Shown: positions 17,732 to 27,863, counted from the stretch's first letter. The stretch: DNA of 64,000 nt from Acinetobacter tjernbergiae DSM 14971 = CIP 107465 (GCF_000374425.1 NZ_KB894366.1:1-64000), one strand, 5' to 3'. The notes: generated from the letters alone by a model not told the origin. Made by a program: numbers and translations.

Positions 17732-18103
17732 TTAGCGCAATGCACCAATATAGTGATGTGCGACTTGAGCTTGATAAATTTCTTCTGGTGTGACTTCGGC
17801 AGAATACGCATCTAAATCGTCTACTGGTTCTGTTTTTAAATCACCTTTGCTCTCTTCTAGAACCAAGCTAGGCTCTGGATATAAGTCAATTACAGAACTT
17901 AAACGAGCTGCGTAACGCTCTAACTCTACATCTTTTGTTTCCAAAGCAAATTCAACAACATATCTAGCATAATCTTTGTCATGCACTAAATACATAACAT
18001 CAATTACACGACCAGATACGCGTCTTAATCGAACATACATTTGGGTTGCTATTGCAAAGGCTTCCGCATTTACTACAATTTCATGATTCATATTTGCTTT
18101 CAT
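17732..18103 (-). CDS. Conserved-looking hypothetical protein, 123 aa
   Basis: The product is acidic, soluble and without signal peptide or membrane helix. It is helical in its first two-thirds (AEAFAIATQMYVRLRRVSGR, then VIDVMYLVHDKDYARYVVEF). GAGG five bases before the ATG at 18103 supports this start over a second ATG at 18091. A good intrinsic terminator follows, so it is a single-gene unit. The C-terminal part is rich in Asp and Glu (EESKGDLKTEPVDDLD). I do not recognise a family and cannot propose a function. Confidence 0.7.
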   Translation of the reverse strand: MKANMNHEIVVNAEAFAIATQMYVRLRRVSGRVIDVMYLVHDKDYARYVVEFALETKDVELERYAARLSSVIDLYPEPSLVLEESKGDLKTEPVDDLDAYSAEVTPEEIYQAQVAHHYIGALR

Positions 18104-18422
18104 AACGTCCTCACATCGTTGGGAGAAGTGTTTATTGATAACTCATGTAAATAAAAGCAAAATATGTACCAATGATTAAATTTGCATAACTTTTTATTAG
18201 CGTATAATACTTAATTTATCTAAAATTCAAAAAATAAGGAAAATATTAGTCATTCAAAATTTAGATTAAGGATGTTGGTACAGTCAAAACCATGATATTG
18301 AAAATTTCTTTGATTTATTGTGCACCCTACATCTGGTTATTGATATTTTCAAATAAGCAAACGGTTAACACTTATATCTAATCCATGAAACACTTAAATC
18401 ACAATTTTAACAAGAGATTTCT
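18104..18422. other. Divergent intergenic region
   Basis: About 320 bases between a minus-strand hypothetical gene and a plus-strand pseudogene. A TATAAT-like box (GCGTATAATACTT, near 18200) could serve as a promoter. No coding region or clear operator is visible. Confidence 0.5.
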
Positions 18423-18944
18423 ATGTCATGGCTTCGTCGACATGCTTTTAACCTGCAAGATAAAAATTCCCCCACAGCATGACAAACTCTCTTTGAAATT
18501 ACATCTGACAAAGACTATATTGGTCATTACTTAAATATATTATTTACCTATTTTAATGATTTATATTTCTTACCAAATATTGATTTGGAGGAAGAATATA
18601 GCTTCAACTATCCTGACACTCTAGTAACTTCCAACGATCAACGGCATTTAATTGATGAAATTGATCGTTTTTTTCAGGCTTTAAGCCAAGAAACACAATA
18701 GATGTGGGCTATGCTTATTTCCCCAAGTACAGATATTACACTTTGGGATGAAAAAGATATCAAACAATATGGCTATACACTCACCATATGGGCAAACAAT
18801 GCAATACAAGATATACATGAATATCAGAACTGTCAGGAATATAGGTCTGAAGATGCTTTAGTTGCAGTATTACTTGTCCAAAGAACTTTACAATATGCCC
18901 TAGACCACAAGTTAGATTTAATACATAGAACATGGAAAGGCTAA
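18423..18944 (+). pseudogene. Hypothetical gene inactivated by two in-frame nonsense codons
   Basis: One continuous 174-codon frame runs from ATG (18423) to TAA (18944) but is broken by TGA at 18480-18482 (codon 20) and TAG at 18699-18701 (codon 93). There is no frameshift, and all three segments look like coherent protein: MSWLRRHAFNLQDKNSPTA, then FEITSDKDYIGHYLNI, then ITLWDEKDIKQYGYTL. Each stop is one transition away from a sense codon (TGG and CAG), which points to recent decay. A short downstream open frame from 18702 might look like an 80-residue gene, but its ATG immediately follows the TAG and has no ribosome site. The family is not recognised. Confidence 0.75.
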
Positions 18945-19022
18945 ACACTAAAAGAAAAACCCTCATTTCCACTCCAAAATCAGTTAAAATACTCGATTGC
19001 TAAAAACGTTTTGGAAATTTGA

Positions 19023-21227
19023 ATGAACGCTAAACCACGTCTAACAGACTATTGGGTAACCTGTGCAGACGGGCTTGAAACCTTATTACAACAAGAGCTT
19101 GAAGATTTAGGTATTCAAAATATCCAACGTTTTGCTGGGCGTTTAGTATTTAAAGGGTCATTGGAAAATGCATATCGCATTTGTATGTGGTCACGTCTTG
19201 CTTCTCGTGTACTGTTACCCATCCATACACATGAACTTGAATATACACATGATGCCCGTGATGTTGCAGAAGAGCTCTATGAAGGTGCAATTAGCTTTGA
19301 CTGGTCTCTAATTTTTGCACCACAAAGTACCTTTGCGGTTCGTTTGCATGTAGAACGCGAAATTAAAGTCAATTCGCAATTCGCTACACTACGTGTAAAA
19401 GATGGTGTTGTTGACTCATTTATGGAAGCTGTTGGAAAACGTCCAAGTGTTGATATTAAACAACCTGAAATTACACTTTATGTTTTAGCAGGAAAAACTC
19501 AACACACTTATTGCTTAGATTTATCAGGTGATTCATTACATAAACGTGGCTACCGTCACTTTATGACGGATGCACCGATTAAAGAAAACCTTGCAGCGGC
19601 AATCTTACAAAAAGCACAACTACAACAACTGCAACCCGACTTAATTTTTGACCCAATGTGTGGTTCAGGCACATTCATTATTGAATCATTAATGATTTTA
19701 ACTGATCGTGCGCCAGGTTTAGTACGTCGCTTTGGCTTCAATGGTTGGCATGGACATGATCGTGAGCTATGGTTATCACTTAAAGATGAGGCTGTTGAAC
19801 GTCATGCAAAAGCCTTAGAAGCACCATTACCAAAATTTTATGCTTATGATGCCGATTGGGAAGCTGTGAAAGCCACTCGCCAAAACATCATTGCGGCAGG
19901 TTTTGAAAAAATCCTCGATCAGATTCAAATTGAGGAACGTACTTTAGCTGATTGGGATGATTTCCACGCTGAAGGTAAAAAAGCCTTTATTGTCACCAAC
20001 CCGCCTTATGGGGAACGTTTAGGTGATAAGGCGTCTAGTCGATCATTCTATTTAGGCCTATCAGGATTATTACAAAAGAATTTTCCAAATCAACCTGTTG
20101 CCGTGATTGCAGCACAAATTGAACAAGCAGATGTACTTGCCATTAACGAACCTCAAACTTTACGTTTGATGAATGGTAAACTTCCAATCTATATCCGTTT
20201 CGGCACAGTAAAGCCTGCAGCCGTAGTTCAACCATTCTTGGCGACTTGGCAACCTCAGCAATTTGAAAAAATTGAAGGTGCGGAAGATTTTACCAATCGT
20301 TTGCAAAAAAATATGCAAGCCTTAAAGAAATGGGCTGTGAAGGAAAATATTTTTTGCTTACGTTTATATGATGCCGATTTACCTGATTTTAACATTGCCG
20401 TCGATTTATATGGAGATCGTTTGCATGTTCAGGAATATGCACCACCAAAAACGATTGATCCTGAAAAAGCAAAAAAACGCTTTAATTTAGGCTTGGCTGC
20501 CATTCGTGCAGTAACAGGCTTAAATCGTGATGCAATTTTTATCAAAACCCGTGCAAAACAAACGGGAACCAATCAATATGCAAAACAAAGCACCGCATCT
20601 AAACGTTTCATTGTGCAGGAAGGCAAAGCTAAAATTTTAGTCAATTTAACAGACTATTTAGACACTGGTTTATTCTTGGATCACCGCCAAATCCGCCTAA
20701 GAATTGCGGCAGAAGCACGTGGTAAACACTTCCTGAACTTGTATAGTTATACCTCTACTGCAAGTCTACATGCCGCTTTAGGTGGCGCAGCAAGTACGAC
20801 GAGTGTCGACCTATCAAATACTTATTTAAATTGGTCAAAAGAAAACTTTGTATTGAATGGTTTAACTGTAGATCATGCTGATGAACAACATATGTTCTTT
20901 TCGAGCGATTGCTTTGAATGGTTAAAAGAAGGTCATGAACAATATGATCTCATCTTCATTGACCCGCCAACTTTCTCTAACTCAAAAAAGTTTTACGGCA
21001 CATTTGATGTACAACGCGACCATGTTTCTCTGCTTAAACGTGCAATGAACCGTTTAACCAGTGATGGCACTTTGTACTTCTCAAATAACTATCGTGGGTT
21101 TGAGTTAGATGAAGAAATCGAGGCGATGTATCAAGTTGAAGAAATTACTTCTGAAACGATAGGCTTAGACTTTAAACGTAATCAGAAAATTCACCGTGCT
21201 TGGAAAATTCAACACCCAGCTGTATAA
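19023..21227 (+). CDS. rlmL: Bifunctional 23S rRNA methyltransferase RlmK/RlmL
   Basis: This 734-residue fusion methylates 23S rRNA at G2445 (N2, RlmL half) and G2069 (N7, RlmK half). Residues about 1-160 include a THUMP domain. The RlmL methyltransferase follows, with the SAM motif DPMCGSGTF and the catalytic TNPPYGERL. The C-terminal RlmK domain (about 460-734) has LNLYSYTSTAS and LIFIDPPTFSNS. Length matches the fused gammaproteobacterial form. It is monocistronic, with the start ATG at 19023 just after a GGAAATTTGA leader. Confidence 0.95.
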   Translation: MNAKPRLTDYWVTCADGLETLLQQELEDLGIQNIQRFAGRLVFKGSLENAYRICMWSRLASRVLLPIHTHELEYTHDARDVAEELYEGAISFDWSLIFAPQSTFAVRLHVEREIKVNSQFATLRVKDGVVDSFMEAVGKRPSVDIKQPEITLYVLAGKTQHTYCLDLSGDSLHKRGYRHFMTDAPIKENLAAAILQKAQLQQLQPDLIFDPMCGSGTFIIESLMILTDRAPGLVRRFGFNGWHGHDRELWLSLKDEAVERHAKALEAPLPKFYAYDADWEAVKATRQNIIAAGFEKILDQIQIEERTLADWDDFHAEGKKAFIVTNPPYGERLGDKASSRSFYLGLSGLLQKNFPNQPVAVIAAQIEQADVLAINEPQTLRLMNGKLPIYIRFGTVKPAAVVQPFLATWQPQQFEKIEGAEDFTNRLQKNMQALKKWAVKENIFCLRLYDADLPDFNIAVDLYGDRLHVQEYAPPKTIDPEKAKKRFNLGLAAIRAVTGLNRDAIFIKTRAKQTGTNQYAKQSTASKRFIVQEGKAKILVNLTDYLDTGLFLDHRQIRLRIAAEARGKHFLNLYSYTSTASLHAALGGAASTTSVDLSNTYLNWSKENFVLNGLTVDHADEQHMFFSSDCFEWLKEGHEQYDLIFIDPPTFSNSKKFYGTFDVQRDHVSLLKRAMNRLTSDGTLYFSNNYRGFELDEEIEAMYQVEEITSETIGLDFKRNQKIHRAWKIQHPAV

Positions 21228-21241
21228 GTTAGAATTGAATC

Positions 21242-21661
21242 TTACTTATACGTTATTTTACTTTTTTTCACATTTGATGAGTCAAATTCATAAATCATAA
21301 AGCGATCAGGAGCCTCATCATGGGGCTTCATGGTTGCTTTCTTTTTCTCACGAACATCCATGACGGCAGTTTTCTTTTGTTCTTCATAAGGTGATAAAGC
21401 CCCTTCTGCGAGCATACTGATCCGTATTTCACGTAAATTACGATCACTTAATACTTTTTGTGCAAGCCAGCGTTGTTCTATAGGTTTTAAAGCATCCTGC
21501 TCAGCTTTTCTAATACTATTTGGTAATCTATTATTCAATATCCCTGTTTCAAGTGCTAATGATCCTTCAGCCATTGGTTGTGCTGCCCAGCTCATTAACG
21601 GTAAAACAGCACTGAACAAAATTACACCCATACTGATGTAATGATGTTGCTTTTTCTCCAT
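21242..21661 (-). CDS. Exported hypothetical protein, 139 aa
   Basis: The protein has an N-terminal signal peptide (KKQHHYISMGVILFSAVLPL, cleavage near SWAAQ, residues 25-28). The mature part is mostly charged, with a helical segment (RKAEQDALKPIEQRWLAQKV) and a Lys-rich middle (REKKKATMKP). No Cys lipobox is present, so a soluble periplasmic location is expected. The gene lies 15 bases from the stop of rlmL on the opposite strand and upstream of nothing obvious. I do not recognise the family. Confidence 0.65.
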   Translation of the reverse strand: MEKKQHHYISMGVILFSAVLPLMSWAAQPMAEGSLALETGILNNRLPNSIRKAEQDALKPIEQRWLAQKVLSDRNLREIRISMLAEGALSPYEEQKKTAVMDVREKKKATMKPHDEAPDRFMIYEFDSSNVKKSKITYK

Positions 21662-21773
21662 TGCAATTCATCCTGAATTTTGTTCTTATTTGGCTTGAAA
21701 CTATCAAGTTTTTATCAAACTAGCAATGTCATTGGTAACTTTCCTTTAGAAATCGGATAAGTTGCACCAATAT

Positions 21774-21812
21774 AAAAAAAGATGGTGATTTTCATCACCA
21801 TCTTTTTATTTT
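21774..21812 (-). terminator. Rho-independent terminator of clpB
   Basis: The inverted repeat AAAAAGATGGTGA / TCACCATCTTTTT with a short loop lies just after the clpB stop. The flanking A and T runs on both sides make it a potential bidirectional terminator. Confidence 0.8.
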
Positions 21813-21825
21813 TTTATCAAAATGA

Positions 21826-24405
21826 TTAACTCAACTTCATTTTATCAAACACAAGATGCCCATCTTCACCTTTGATTAAGATGTTATCTCCTGCTTGGAA
21901 CTCACCAGATAAAATCTTATGAGCCAAACTATTTTCCACTTGTTGCTGAATCGCTCGTTTTAATGGTCGTGCACCATAAATAGGATCGAAACCCGCATCA
22001 ATTAATAAATCAAATGCTGTATCGTCCACAGTTAAAGCCATATCACGTTCACTTAATCGTGCACGTAGACGATCTAACTGAATATCGGCGATGCCACGAA
22101 TCTGAGCTTTTTGTAATGAATGGAAAATCACCAATTCATCAATACGGTTAATGAACTCTGGACGGAAATGCTGACTTACTGCACTCATCACTACAGTACG
22201 AAGCTCATCATCAGTTGCCCCCTCACCCAATTCACGAACATCCTGTGAACCGAGATTAGACGTCATCACGATCACTGTATTTTTAAAATCAATCACTCGA
22301 CCTTGTGAGTCTGTTAAACGACCGTCATCCAACACTTGCAATAAGATATTGAATACATCAGGGTGCGCTTTTTCCACCTCATCAAATAAAACCACACTGT
22401 ATGGTTTACGGCGTACTGCTTCAGTTAAAGCACCACCTTCTTCATAGCCAACATAACCTGGAGGTGCTCCAACCAAACGACTGACCGAATGTTTTTCCAT
22501 GAACTCGGACATATCAATACGAATCATGGCATCATCACTATCAAATAAGAAATTTGCCAATGCTTTGGTTAATTCGGTTTTACCGACACCCGTTGGACCT
22601 AAGAACAAGAATGATCCACTTGGACGATTCGGGTCTGATAGACCTGCACGTGAACGGCGTACTGCATTCGAAACTGCCACTACCGCTTCATCTTGCCCAA
22701 CCACACGGTTATGTAAGAAATCTTCCATACTGAGCAGCTTTTCGCGCTCGCCTTGCAACATTTTCGCCACTGGAATACCTGTTGCTGCACTCACCACTTC
22801 AGCAATTTCATTTTCAGTCACTTTAGTACGAATCAGCTTCGGTTCTTCATTTTCCTCCGCGACTTCGGCTTGCTCCAAACGTTTTTGTAACTCTGGAATC
22901 ACACCATATTGCAAGCGAGCTGCTTCAGCCAAATCACCTTCACGTTTTGCTTTTTCCAAAGCCACACGTGCTTGATCCAATTCAACTTGAGCCTTCTTAT
23001 CACCTTCAACTAATGTTTTTTCAGCTTTCCAAATTTCTTCTAGATCATTGTACTCTTTTTGCTTTTCAGCAATTTGCTGTTCAAGATGATTCACCTCGGC
23101 TTTACTGCCCACATCTTCATCCTTTTTCACCGCTTCCAATTGCATTTTTAACTGGATTAAACGGCGATCAAGTTTGTCTAAAGCTTCTGGCTTCGAGTCA
23201 ATTTCCATTTTGATTCGAGATGCTGCTTCATCAATCAAATCAATGGCTTTATCAGGGAGTTGGCGATCAGTGATATAACGATGTGACATCTTCGCTGCGG
23301 CAATAATCGCAGAGTCTAAAATCTGAACGCCATGATGGGTCGCATATTTCTCTTTTAGACCACGTAAGATTGCGATGGTATCTTCAACACTTGGCTCATC
23401 AACAAGTACTTTTTGGAAACGACGTTCAAGCGCAGCATCTTTCTCAATATATTGACGATATTCATCTAAGGTCGTCGCACCAACACAACGCAATTCACCA
23501 CGCGCTAAAGCCGGTTTCAACATATTGCCTGCATCCATTGCACCATCACCTTTACCTGCACCGACAAGCGTATGTAACTCATCAATAAACAGAATGATTT
23601 CACCTTCATGCTTTGCAAGGTCTTTGAGTACAGCTTTTAAACGTTCTTCAAATTCACCGCGATATTTAGCACCTGCAAGTAATGAACCGAGATCTAAAGA
23701 CAGTACTCGTTTGCTTTTCAAACTTTCAGGGACTTCACCGTTAATAATACGTTGGGCTAAACCCTCAACAATGGCAGTTTTACCGACACCTGGTTCCCCA
23801 ATTAAAACAGGGTTGTTTTTAGTACGGCGTGATAAAACTTGAATCGTACGACGAATTTCATCATCACGACCAATCACAGGGTCTAATTTACCTGCTAAAG
23901 CACGTTCAGTTAAATCAATCGTATATTTATTCAGTGAATCACGTTGATCTTCATGATTATTGCTCATGACTTTGTCATTTCCTCGAATGTTTTCAATTAC
24001 TTTGCGTAAATTATCTGGTGTGACACCAACACCACTTAAAATGGTTTTGGTCTCACCTGTTTCTGCCAAACTTAACAACACCCAATCTGTAGATAAAAAT
24101 TCATCACCCACTTTTTGGGCATAACGGTCAGCTAAATTCAGTGCCTTTACCGCTTCAGGATTTAGATTAATATCACCTGTTGGATTTGCTAAAGTTGGTG
24201 CATTGCTTAGTGCCTGCTCAAGCTTCTGTTTTAACTCAGGTAAACGCGCTCCTGATTGTTGCAACAAGCTCAAATTGGCTGGTTCTTCAAGTAAAGTCGA
24301 CAATATGTGAATCCCTGCAATTGCAGTATGATCCTTACCCATTGCCAATGATTGTGCATCTGAGAGTGCTTGCTGTAGACGGTTGGTAAATTTTTCAAAA
24401 CGCAT
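21826..24405 (-). CDS. clpB: ATP-dependent disaggregase ClpB
   Basis: ClpB is the Hsp100 chaperone that pulls polypeptides out of aggregates together with DnaK. The 859-residue protein has the N-terminal Clp repeat domain (1-150), a first AAA+ module with Walker [14 protein letters not shown], a long coiled-coil middle domain (about 410-530), and a second AAA+ module with [13 protein letters not shown]. The pore loop [11 protein letters not shown] is present. There is no IGF/IGL ClpP-binding loop, so this is ClpB and not ClpA. A sigma-32-like promoter lies upstream and a strong terminator downstream. Confidence 0.97.
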   Translation of the reverse strand: MRFEKFTNRLQQALSDAQSLAMGKDHTAIAGIHILSTLLEEPANLSLLQQSGARLPELKQKLEQALSNAPTLANPTGDINLNPEAVKALNLADRYAQKVGDEFLSTDWVLLSLAETGETKTILSGVGVTPDNLRKVIENIRGNDKVMSNNHEDQRDSLNKYTIDLTERALAGKLDPVIGRDDEIRRTIQVLSRRTKNNPVLIGEPGVGKTAIVEGLAQRIINGEVPESLKSKRVLSLDLGSLLAGAKYRGEFEERLKAVLKDLAKHEGEIILFIDELHTLVGAGKGDGAMDAGNMLKPALARGELRCVGATTLDEYRQYIEKDAALERRFQKVLVDEPSVEDTIAILRGLKEKYATHHGVQILDSAIIAAAKMSHRYITDRQLPDKAIDLIDEAASRIKMEIDSKPEALDKLDRRLIQLKMQLEAVKKDEDVGSKAEVNHLEQQIAEKQKEYNDLEEIWKAEKTLVEGDKKAQVELDQARVALEKAKREGDLAEAARLQYGVIPELQKRLEQAEVAEENEEPKLIRTKVTENEIAEVVSAATGIPVAKMLQGEREKLLSMEDFLHNRVVGQDEAVVAVSNAVRRSRAGLSDPNRPSGSFLFLGPTGVGKTELTKALANFLFDSDDAMIRIDMSEFMEKHSVSRLVGAPPGYVGYEEGGALTEAVRRKPYSVVLFDEVEKAHPDVFNILLQVLDDGRLTDSQGRVIDFKNTVIVMTSNLGSQDVRELGEGATDDELRTVVMSAVSQHFRPEFINRIDELVIFHSLQKAQIRGIADIQLDRLRARLSERDMALTVDDTAFDLLIDAGFDPIYGARPLKRAIQQQVENSLAHKILSGEFQAGDNILIKGEDGHLVFDKMKLS

Positions 24406-24443
24406 TCTTGTTATTCCTCACAACAAATTTCTAACTTATCACT

Positions 24444-24472
24444 AAGATGGGAACGCTTTTTCAAATTTCAAA
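24444..24472 (-). promoter_or_regulatory. Putative heat-shock (sigma-32) promoter of clpB
   Basis: On the minus strand TTTGAAA (24466-24472) and CCCATCTT (24444-24451) are separated by 14 bases. This fits the sigma-32 consensus CTTGAAA-N11-16-CCCATnT with one mismatch in the first base. It is 40-70 bases before the clpB start, and clpB is a classic member of this regulon. Confidence 0.6.
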
Positions 24473-24660
24473 TAAAATTTATATATTTTTCAATATTTTA
24501 TAAAAAACATAAAATACAAGACTTAGTAATAATATGGGTATATAAACAACCTATTTCAAGTATATTTTGTATAGTTTTTCTATCTATTTAAATTTACGCA
24601 AAACCTTTATTGTACTTTTATGGCAAAGGTTTTAGCTTAGCGTTTTATTTAATCAAACTG

Positions 24661-25467
24661 ATGATCATGTTACTAAAAAAAATCTATTTTTCCGCTGTTT
24701 GCCTTCTGCCTATTCACATTGCGTTTGCCCAACTACCGCAAGATTCAAGACGAGCGGGAGGAATCGCCGTTATTCCCATCACAGCAGAAGTAACTCAAAT
24801 ATTCTATGAACAAAGTCCTGTGCTTATTTCTCAAGAAGGCGTTCAGCGTTATGCAGTATTTGGTATTCCAATGTCAGCGCCATTAGGAACACTGACCTTA
24901 AAAACCAATCACAAGCCAATCGAAATTGAAGTGAAGCCTTATCAATACGCAGAACAGCATCTCAGTGTTAAAAATCAAGACTATGTCAATCCCAAACAAG
25001 AGCAACTAGACCGTTATGCAGTTGAAGCAAAGGAACAAAATGATATTTATCGTTCTTTTAGTCAAAGCACTTGGACACAGCTTCCTAGCTTTATTCGCCC
25101 TACGGCAGGTAAATTTAGTAACTCATTTGGACGAAAACGCTTTTTTAACCAAGAAGAACGCGCACCGCATTCAGGTTTAGATATTCCTGCACCGATTGGA
25201 CAAAAAGTAATTGCCCCAGCAGATGGTATCATCATACAAACAGGAAATTACTTCTTTAATGGCAATACGGTCTTAATTGATCATGGTCAAGGCCTGATTA
25301 GTATGTTCTGCCATTTAAGTAAAATTGAAGTCACAAAAGGTCAACATATTACTCAAGGCGAGCTCTTAGGTTTAGTTGGAAATACAGGTCGAGCGACAGG
25401 TGCGCATTTACATTGGGGAATGAGTCTCAATAATGCGCGTGTCGATCCGCAGTTATTTATAAAATAA
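24661..25467 (+). CDS. M23-family (LytM-type) peptidoglycan metallopeptidase
   Basis: The protein, about 268 residues, has a signal peptide (MIMLLKKIYFSAVCLLPIHIAFA) and an N-terminal beta-rich region. The C-terminal peptidase M23 domain (about 165-265) has HSGLDIPAP and the paired HLHWG zinc-ligand motifs, so it should be catalytically competent. Members cut peptide cross-links in peptidoglycan during growth or division, or act as activators. I prefer the ATG at 24661 (or 24667), which puts the signal peptide at the N-terminus; a longer opening from 24610 would extend it by 17 residues. It is divergent from clpB and convergent with osmC. Confidence 0.88.
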   Translation: MIMLLKKIYFSAVCLLPIHIAFAQLPQDSRRAGGIAVIPITAEVTQIFYEQSPVLISQEGVQRYAVFGIPMSAPLGTLTLKTNHKPIEIEVKPYQYAEQHLSVKNQDYVNPKQEQLDRYAVEAKEQNDIYRSFSQSTWTQLPSFIRPTAGKFSNSFGRKRFFNQEERAPHSGLDIPAPIGQKVIAPADGIIIQTGNYFFNGNTVLIDHGQGLISMFCHLSKIEVTKGQHITQGELLGLVGNTGRATGAHLHWGMSLNNARVDPQLFIK

Positions 25468-25482
25468 AATATAACGATCATT

Positions 25483-25515
25483 AAAAAAGTGATCTATAAT
25501 ATAGATAACTTTTTA
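25483..25515. terminator. Bidirectional terminator between the M23 and OsmC genes
   Basis: Arms AAAAAGTGATCTATA and TATAGATAACTTTTT pair with one mismatch over 15 positions and end in T runs on both strands. It sits between two convergent stop codons. Confidence 0.65.
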
Positions 25516-25535
25516 GTTAAACTTAACAATCGAAA

Positions 25536-25958
25536 TTATTCTGCTTCGAGAATTTCGAAGTCATGGGTAATTTCTACTCCACCATCAGATAGCATTTTGC
25601 TTGCTGAACAATATTTTTCTGCCGAAAGTTCAACTGCTTTTTCAACTTGCTTGGCTTTGACAGATTTTCCCGTTACAACAAAATGTAAGTGAATTTTTGT
25701 AAATACAGCAGGGATCGTATCAGCTCTTTCAGCTTTCAACTGACACACAACATCGGTCACATCTTGGCGAGATTTCTTTAAAATGGTCACAATATCAAAC
25801 GAAGCACAACCACCAAGTCCCATTAAAATCAATTCCATAGGACGTGGACCACGGTTTTCCCCACCATATGCAGCAGAACCATCCATCACCACACTATGGC
25901 CACTTTCTGATTTCGCCTCAAAAGCAACATTCTCTAACCAATGTACACTTGTTTGCAT
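25536..25958 (-). CDS. OsmC-family peroxide-reducing protein
   Basis: The 140-residue protein is a typical short OsmC/YhfA-type member. It has GGENRGPRPMELILMGLGGCASFD with the first redox Cys, and KYCSASKM with the second. OsmC-family proteins reduce organic hydroperoxides using a Cys thiol pair, and this subgroup lacks the longer Ohr linker. The gene stands alone, convergent with the M23 peptidase gene and divergent from the Vfr-like regulator. The start at the conserved MQTSVHWLENVAFEA N-terminus is secure. Confidence 0.88.
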   Translation of the reverse strand: MQTSVHWLENVAFEAKSESGHSVVMDGSAAYGGENRGPRPMELILMGLGGCASFDIVTILKKSRQDVTDVVCQLKAERADTIPAVFTKIHLHFVVTGKSVKAKQVEKAVELSAEKYCSASKMLSDGGVEITHDFEILEAE

Positions 25959-26106
25959 TGCAACTACCTACGAAACGTTATAAATTTACTATGTTCTTGT
26001 ACACTAGCATAAAATGAGTTGATAAGGAATTTCATCTCTTCTGTGTAGAAAAGGCTCTTATGGGGGCCTGTGCGATCGGTTTCATCCAAATTCGGAAATT
26101 TTAAGC

Positions 26107-26814
26107 ATGACTTCAAATTTTTCACAACTTAGCACTGATGCTTTGTCTCCAGGTCAATTACCTGAATCAGTTAAAGCATTGCTAAAACGTGCTCATATTA
26201 ACAGATACCCTAAACGCACCGCGATTGTTGACGCTGGAACGGAATCAAAATCACTGTATTTAATATTAAAAGGTTCAGTGTCAATCATATTACGTGAAGA
26301 CGATGAGCGTGAGATTGTTGTTGCTTATCTCAACCCAGGCGATTTCTTCGGTGAGATGGGGCTTTTTGAAACAAATCCTCAACGTACCGCAGAAGTACGT
26401 ACTCGAGATGTTTGCGAAATTGCCGAGATCACCTACGAAAATTTTCATGAACTCAGTAAGCAATATCCTGATCTCAGCTATGCCGTATTTGCACAGCTTG
26501 TTCGCCGTCTTAAAAATACGACACGTAAAGTAACTGATCTTGCATTTATTGATGTGTCTGGTCGTATCGCACGTTGTTTAATCGACTTATCTGCTCAACC
26601 TGAGGCGATGATCCTCCCGAATGGTCGCCAGATTCGCATTACACGTCAAGAAATTGGTCGTATCGTGGGTTGCTCACGTGAAATGGTTGGTCGTGTACTT
26701 AAAACACTCGAAGACCAAGGCATGATCCAAACGGATGGTAAGGCAATTTTAATTTTTGATACTTCTTTAGAAGAAAATGGTTTTTCTGAAGAAGAGTTTG
26801 ATGATGAGGACTAA
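26107..26814 (+). CDS. vfr: CRP/Vfr-family cAMP-type transcriptional regulator
   Basis: The 235-residue regulator has a cyclic-nucleotide binding domain (about residues 25-140) with the phosphate-binding cassette GDFFGEMGLFETNPQRTAEV. The C-terminal winged HTH (about 175-220) contains the recognition helix GCSREMVGRVLKTL. This arrangement matches Vfr/CRP proteins of Pseudomonas and Acinetobacter, which respond to cAMP and control surface motility and virulence traits. An acidic tail (EENGFSEEEFDDED) is unusual for CRP. It is followed by a terminator and precedes the M48 gene on the same strand, but there is a gap of about 200 bases, so they are separate units. Confidence 0.88.
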   Translation: MTSNFSQLSTDALSPGQLPESVKALLKRAHINRYPKRTAIVDAGTESKSLYLILKGSVSIILREDDEREIVVAYLNPGDFFGEMGLFETNPQRTAEVRTRDVCEIAEITYENFHELSKQYPDLSYAVFAQLVRRLKNTTRKVTDLAFIDVSGRIARCLIDLSAQPEAMILPNGRQIRITRQEIGRIVGCSREMVGRVLKTLEDQGMIQTDGKAILIFDTSLEENGFSEEEFDDED

Positions 26815-26829
26815 CCTCCTCTAGTCGAA

Positions 26830-26870
26830 AATAAAATAAAAGCTAGTGTAAATACTGGCTTTTATTTTTT
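26830..26870 (+). terminator. Rho-independent terminator after the CRP-family gene
   Basis: Arms AAAATAAAAGC-TAGT and ACTGGCTTTTATTTT pair with one mismatch, and the right arm ends in a T-tract (ATTTTTT). It lies 16 bases after the regulator stop. Confidence 0.7.
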
Positions 26871-27018
26871 ATAAACATGCAAAAAGTAAATCTCGATCAA
26901 ATCTGATTACACAATTACTATGATTATAGAGAGAATCAGAATGTAAAGCGCTGCAAACATTTTTTATAATCCACCATAATGATGATATTGATAAGATACT
27001 GATTTGGAGCGAATAAAT

Positions 27019-27792
27019 ATGAGTAAATTAGCTTTAAGCCTTTGTGCAATGACCATGCTAACATTTTCAGGCTGTGCCTCATTTGCTGATATGGCAGGTG
27101 CAGACAGTGCCACATTAAATGCTCAGTCAGCACAAAGCTTCACAAAAATGACTCAAGAGGCACGTGCCAAAAATCAATTGGACATCAGCTCGAATACTTA
27201 CCAACGTATTAATTCAGTATTTTTGCGTTTAAAGCCATATGCTGATCAAATGAATCAAACAGGTCAAAGGTTTGATTGGCAATTGGCAGTGTTAAAATCA
27301 GATACCGTCAATGCCTATGTTGCTCCTGGTGGCAAAGTCGTTTTTTATACAGGTATCGTGAACAAGCTAAATTTAACCAATGACGAAATTGCGGCAATTA
27401 TGGGGCATGAAATGACCCATGCGCTTGAAGAGCATGCCAAAAGTAAAATTGGTGCGCAAGCACTTACAAACTTAGCGATAGGAATAGGTACTTCTTATGC
27501 TGGTGCAAATATCGGTGAAGCAGGTAATGCTGCAATTTCTTTAGGTAGTCAAATTGGTATTGGTTTGCCATATTCACGCAACCTTGAAAGTCGTGCCGAT
27601 TATGGTGGCTTAATGCTCATGGCAAGAGCAGGATACAATCCAAATGCAGCGATTAGTCTATGGGAAAAAATGGATCGCCTAGATGGTGCAGGTGGCTCAT
27701 CTTTCTTATCTACGCATCCATCAAATAGCCAACGTATTGGCGATATGCGTAAAAATTTACCCGCTGCTATGGCAGTTTATAAGCGCCGTTAA
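27019..27792 (+). CDS. M48-family zinc metalloprotease lipoprotein
   Basis: The 257-residue product starts MSKLALSLCAMTMLTFSGC, with a lipobox and lipid-anchored Cys near residue 19. The zinc site is HEMTH at residues 130-134 with the third ligand in NLESRAD (Glu190), as in M48C/LoiP/BepA-like enzymes. These periplasmic proteases degrade misfolded or unassembled outer-membrane proteins. GGAGC lies 9 bases before the ATG at 27019; an upstream in-frame opening at 27004 lacks a site. It is monocistronic and convergent with the biotin carboxylase gene. Confidence 0.88.
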   Translation: MSKLALSLCAMTMLTFSGCASFADMAGADSATLNAQSAQSFTKMTQEARAKNQLDISSNTYQRINSVFLRLKPYADQMNQTGQRFDWQLAVLKSDTVNAYVAPGGKVVFYTGIVNKLNLTNDEIAAIMGHEMTHALEEHAKSKIGAQALTNLAIGIGTSYAGANIGEAGNAAISLGSQIGIGLPYSRNLESRADYGGLMLMARAGYNPNAAISLWEKMDRLDGAGGSSFLSTHPSNSQRIGDMRKNLPAAMAVYKRR

Positions 27793-27802
27793 TGTGTATA
27801 CA

Positions 27803-27834
27803 GCCATTAAATCTCTAAAAGTAGATTTAATGGC
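27803..27834. terminator. Hairpin between convergent genes
   Basis: Perfect 12-base arms GCCATTAAATCT and AGATTTAATGGC enclose an 8-base loop. It lies between the M48 and biotin carboxylase stops. A T-tract is absent, so its role as terminator is only likely. Confidence 0.45.
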
Positions 27835-27863
27835 ACACTGCTCAATACGACAGACTGAGTTTT

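Noticed and set aside
18702..18944. An apparent 80-residue gene starting just after the second nonsense codon of the pseudogene
   Set aside because: It is the third part of a broken longer frame; the ATG touches the TAG and lacks its own ribosome site.
26041..26100. GC-rich hairpin-like GGCTCTTATGGGGGCC before the CRP-family gene
   Set aside because: Stem is imperfect and short. No riboswitch or attenuator type could be matched.
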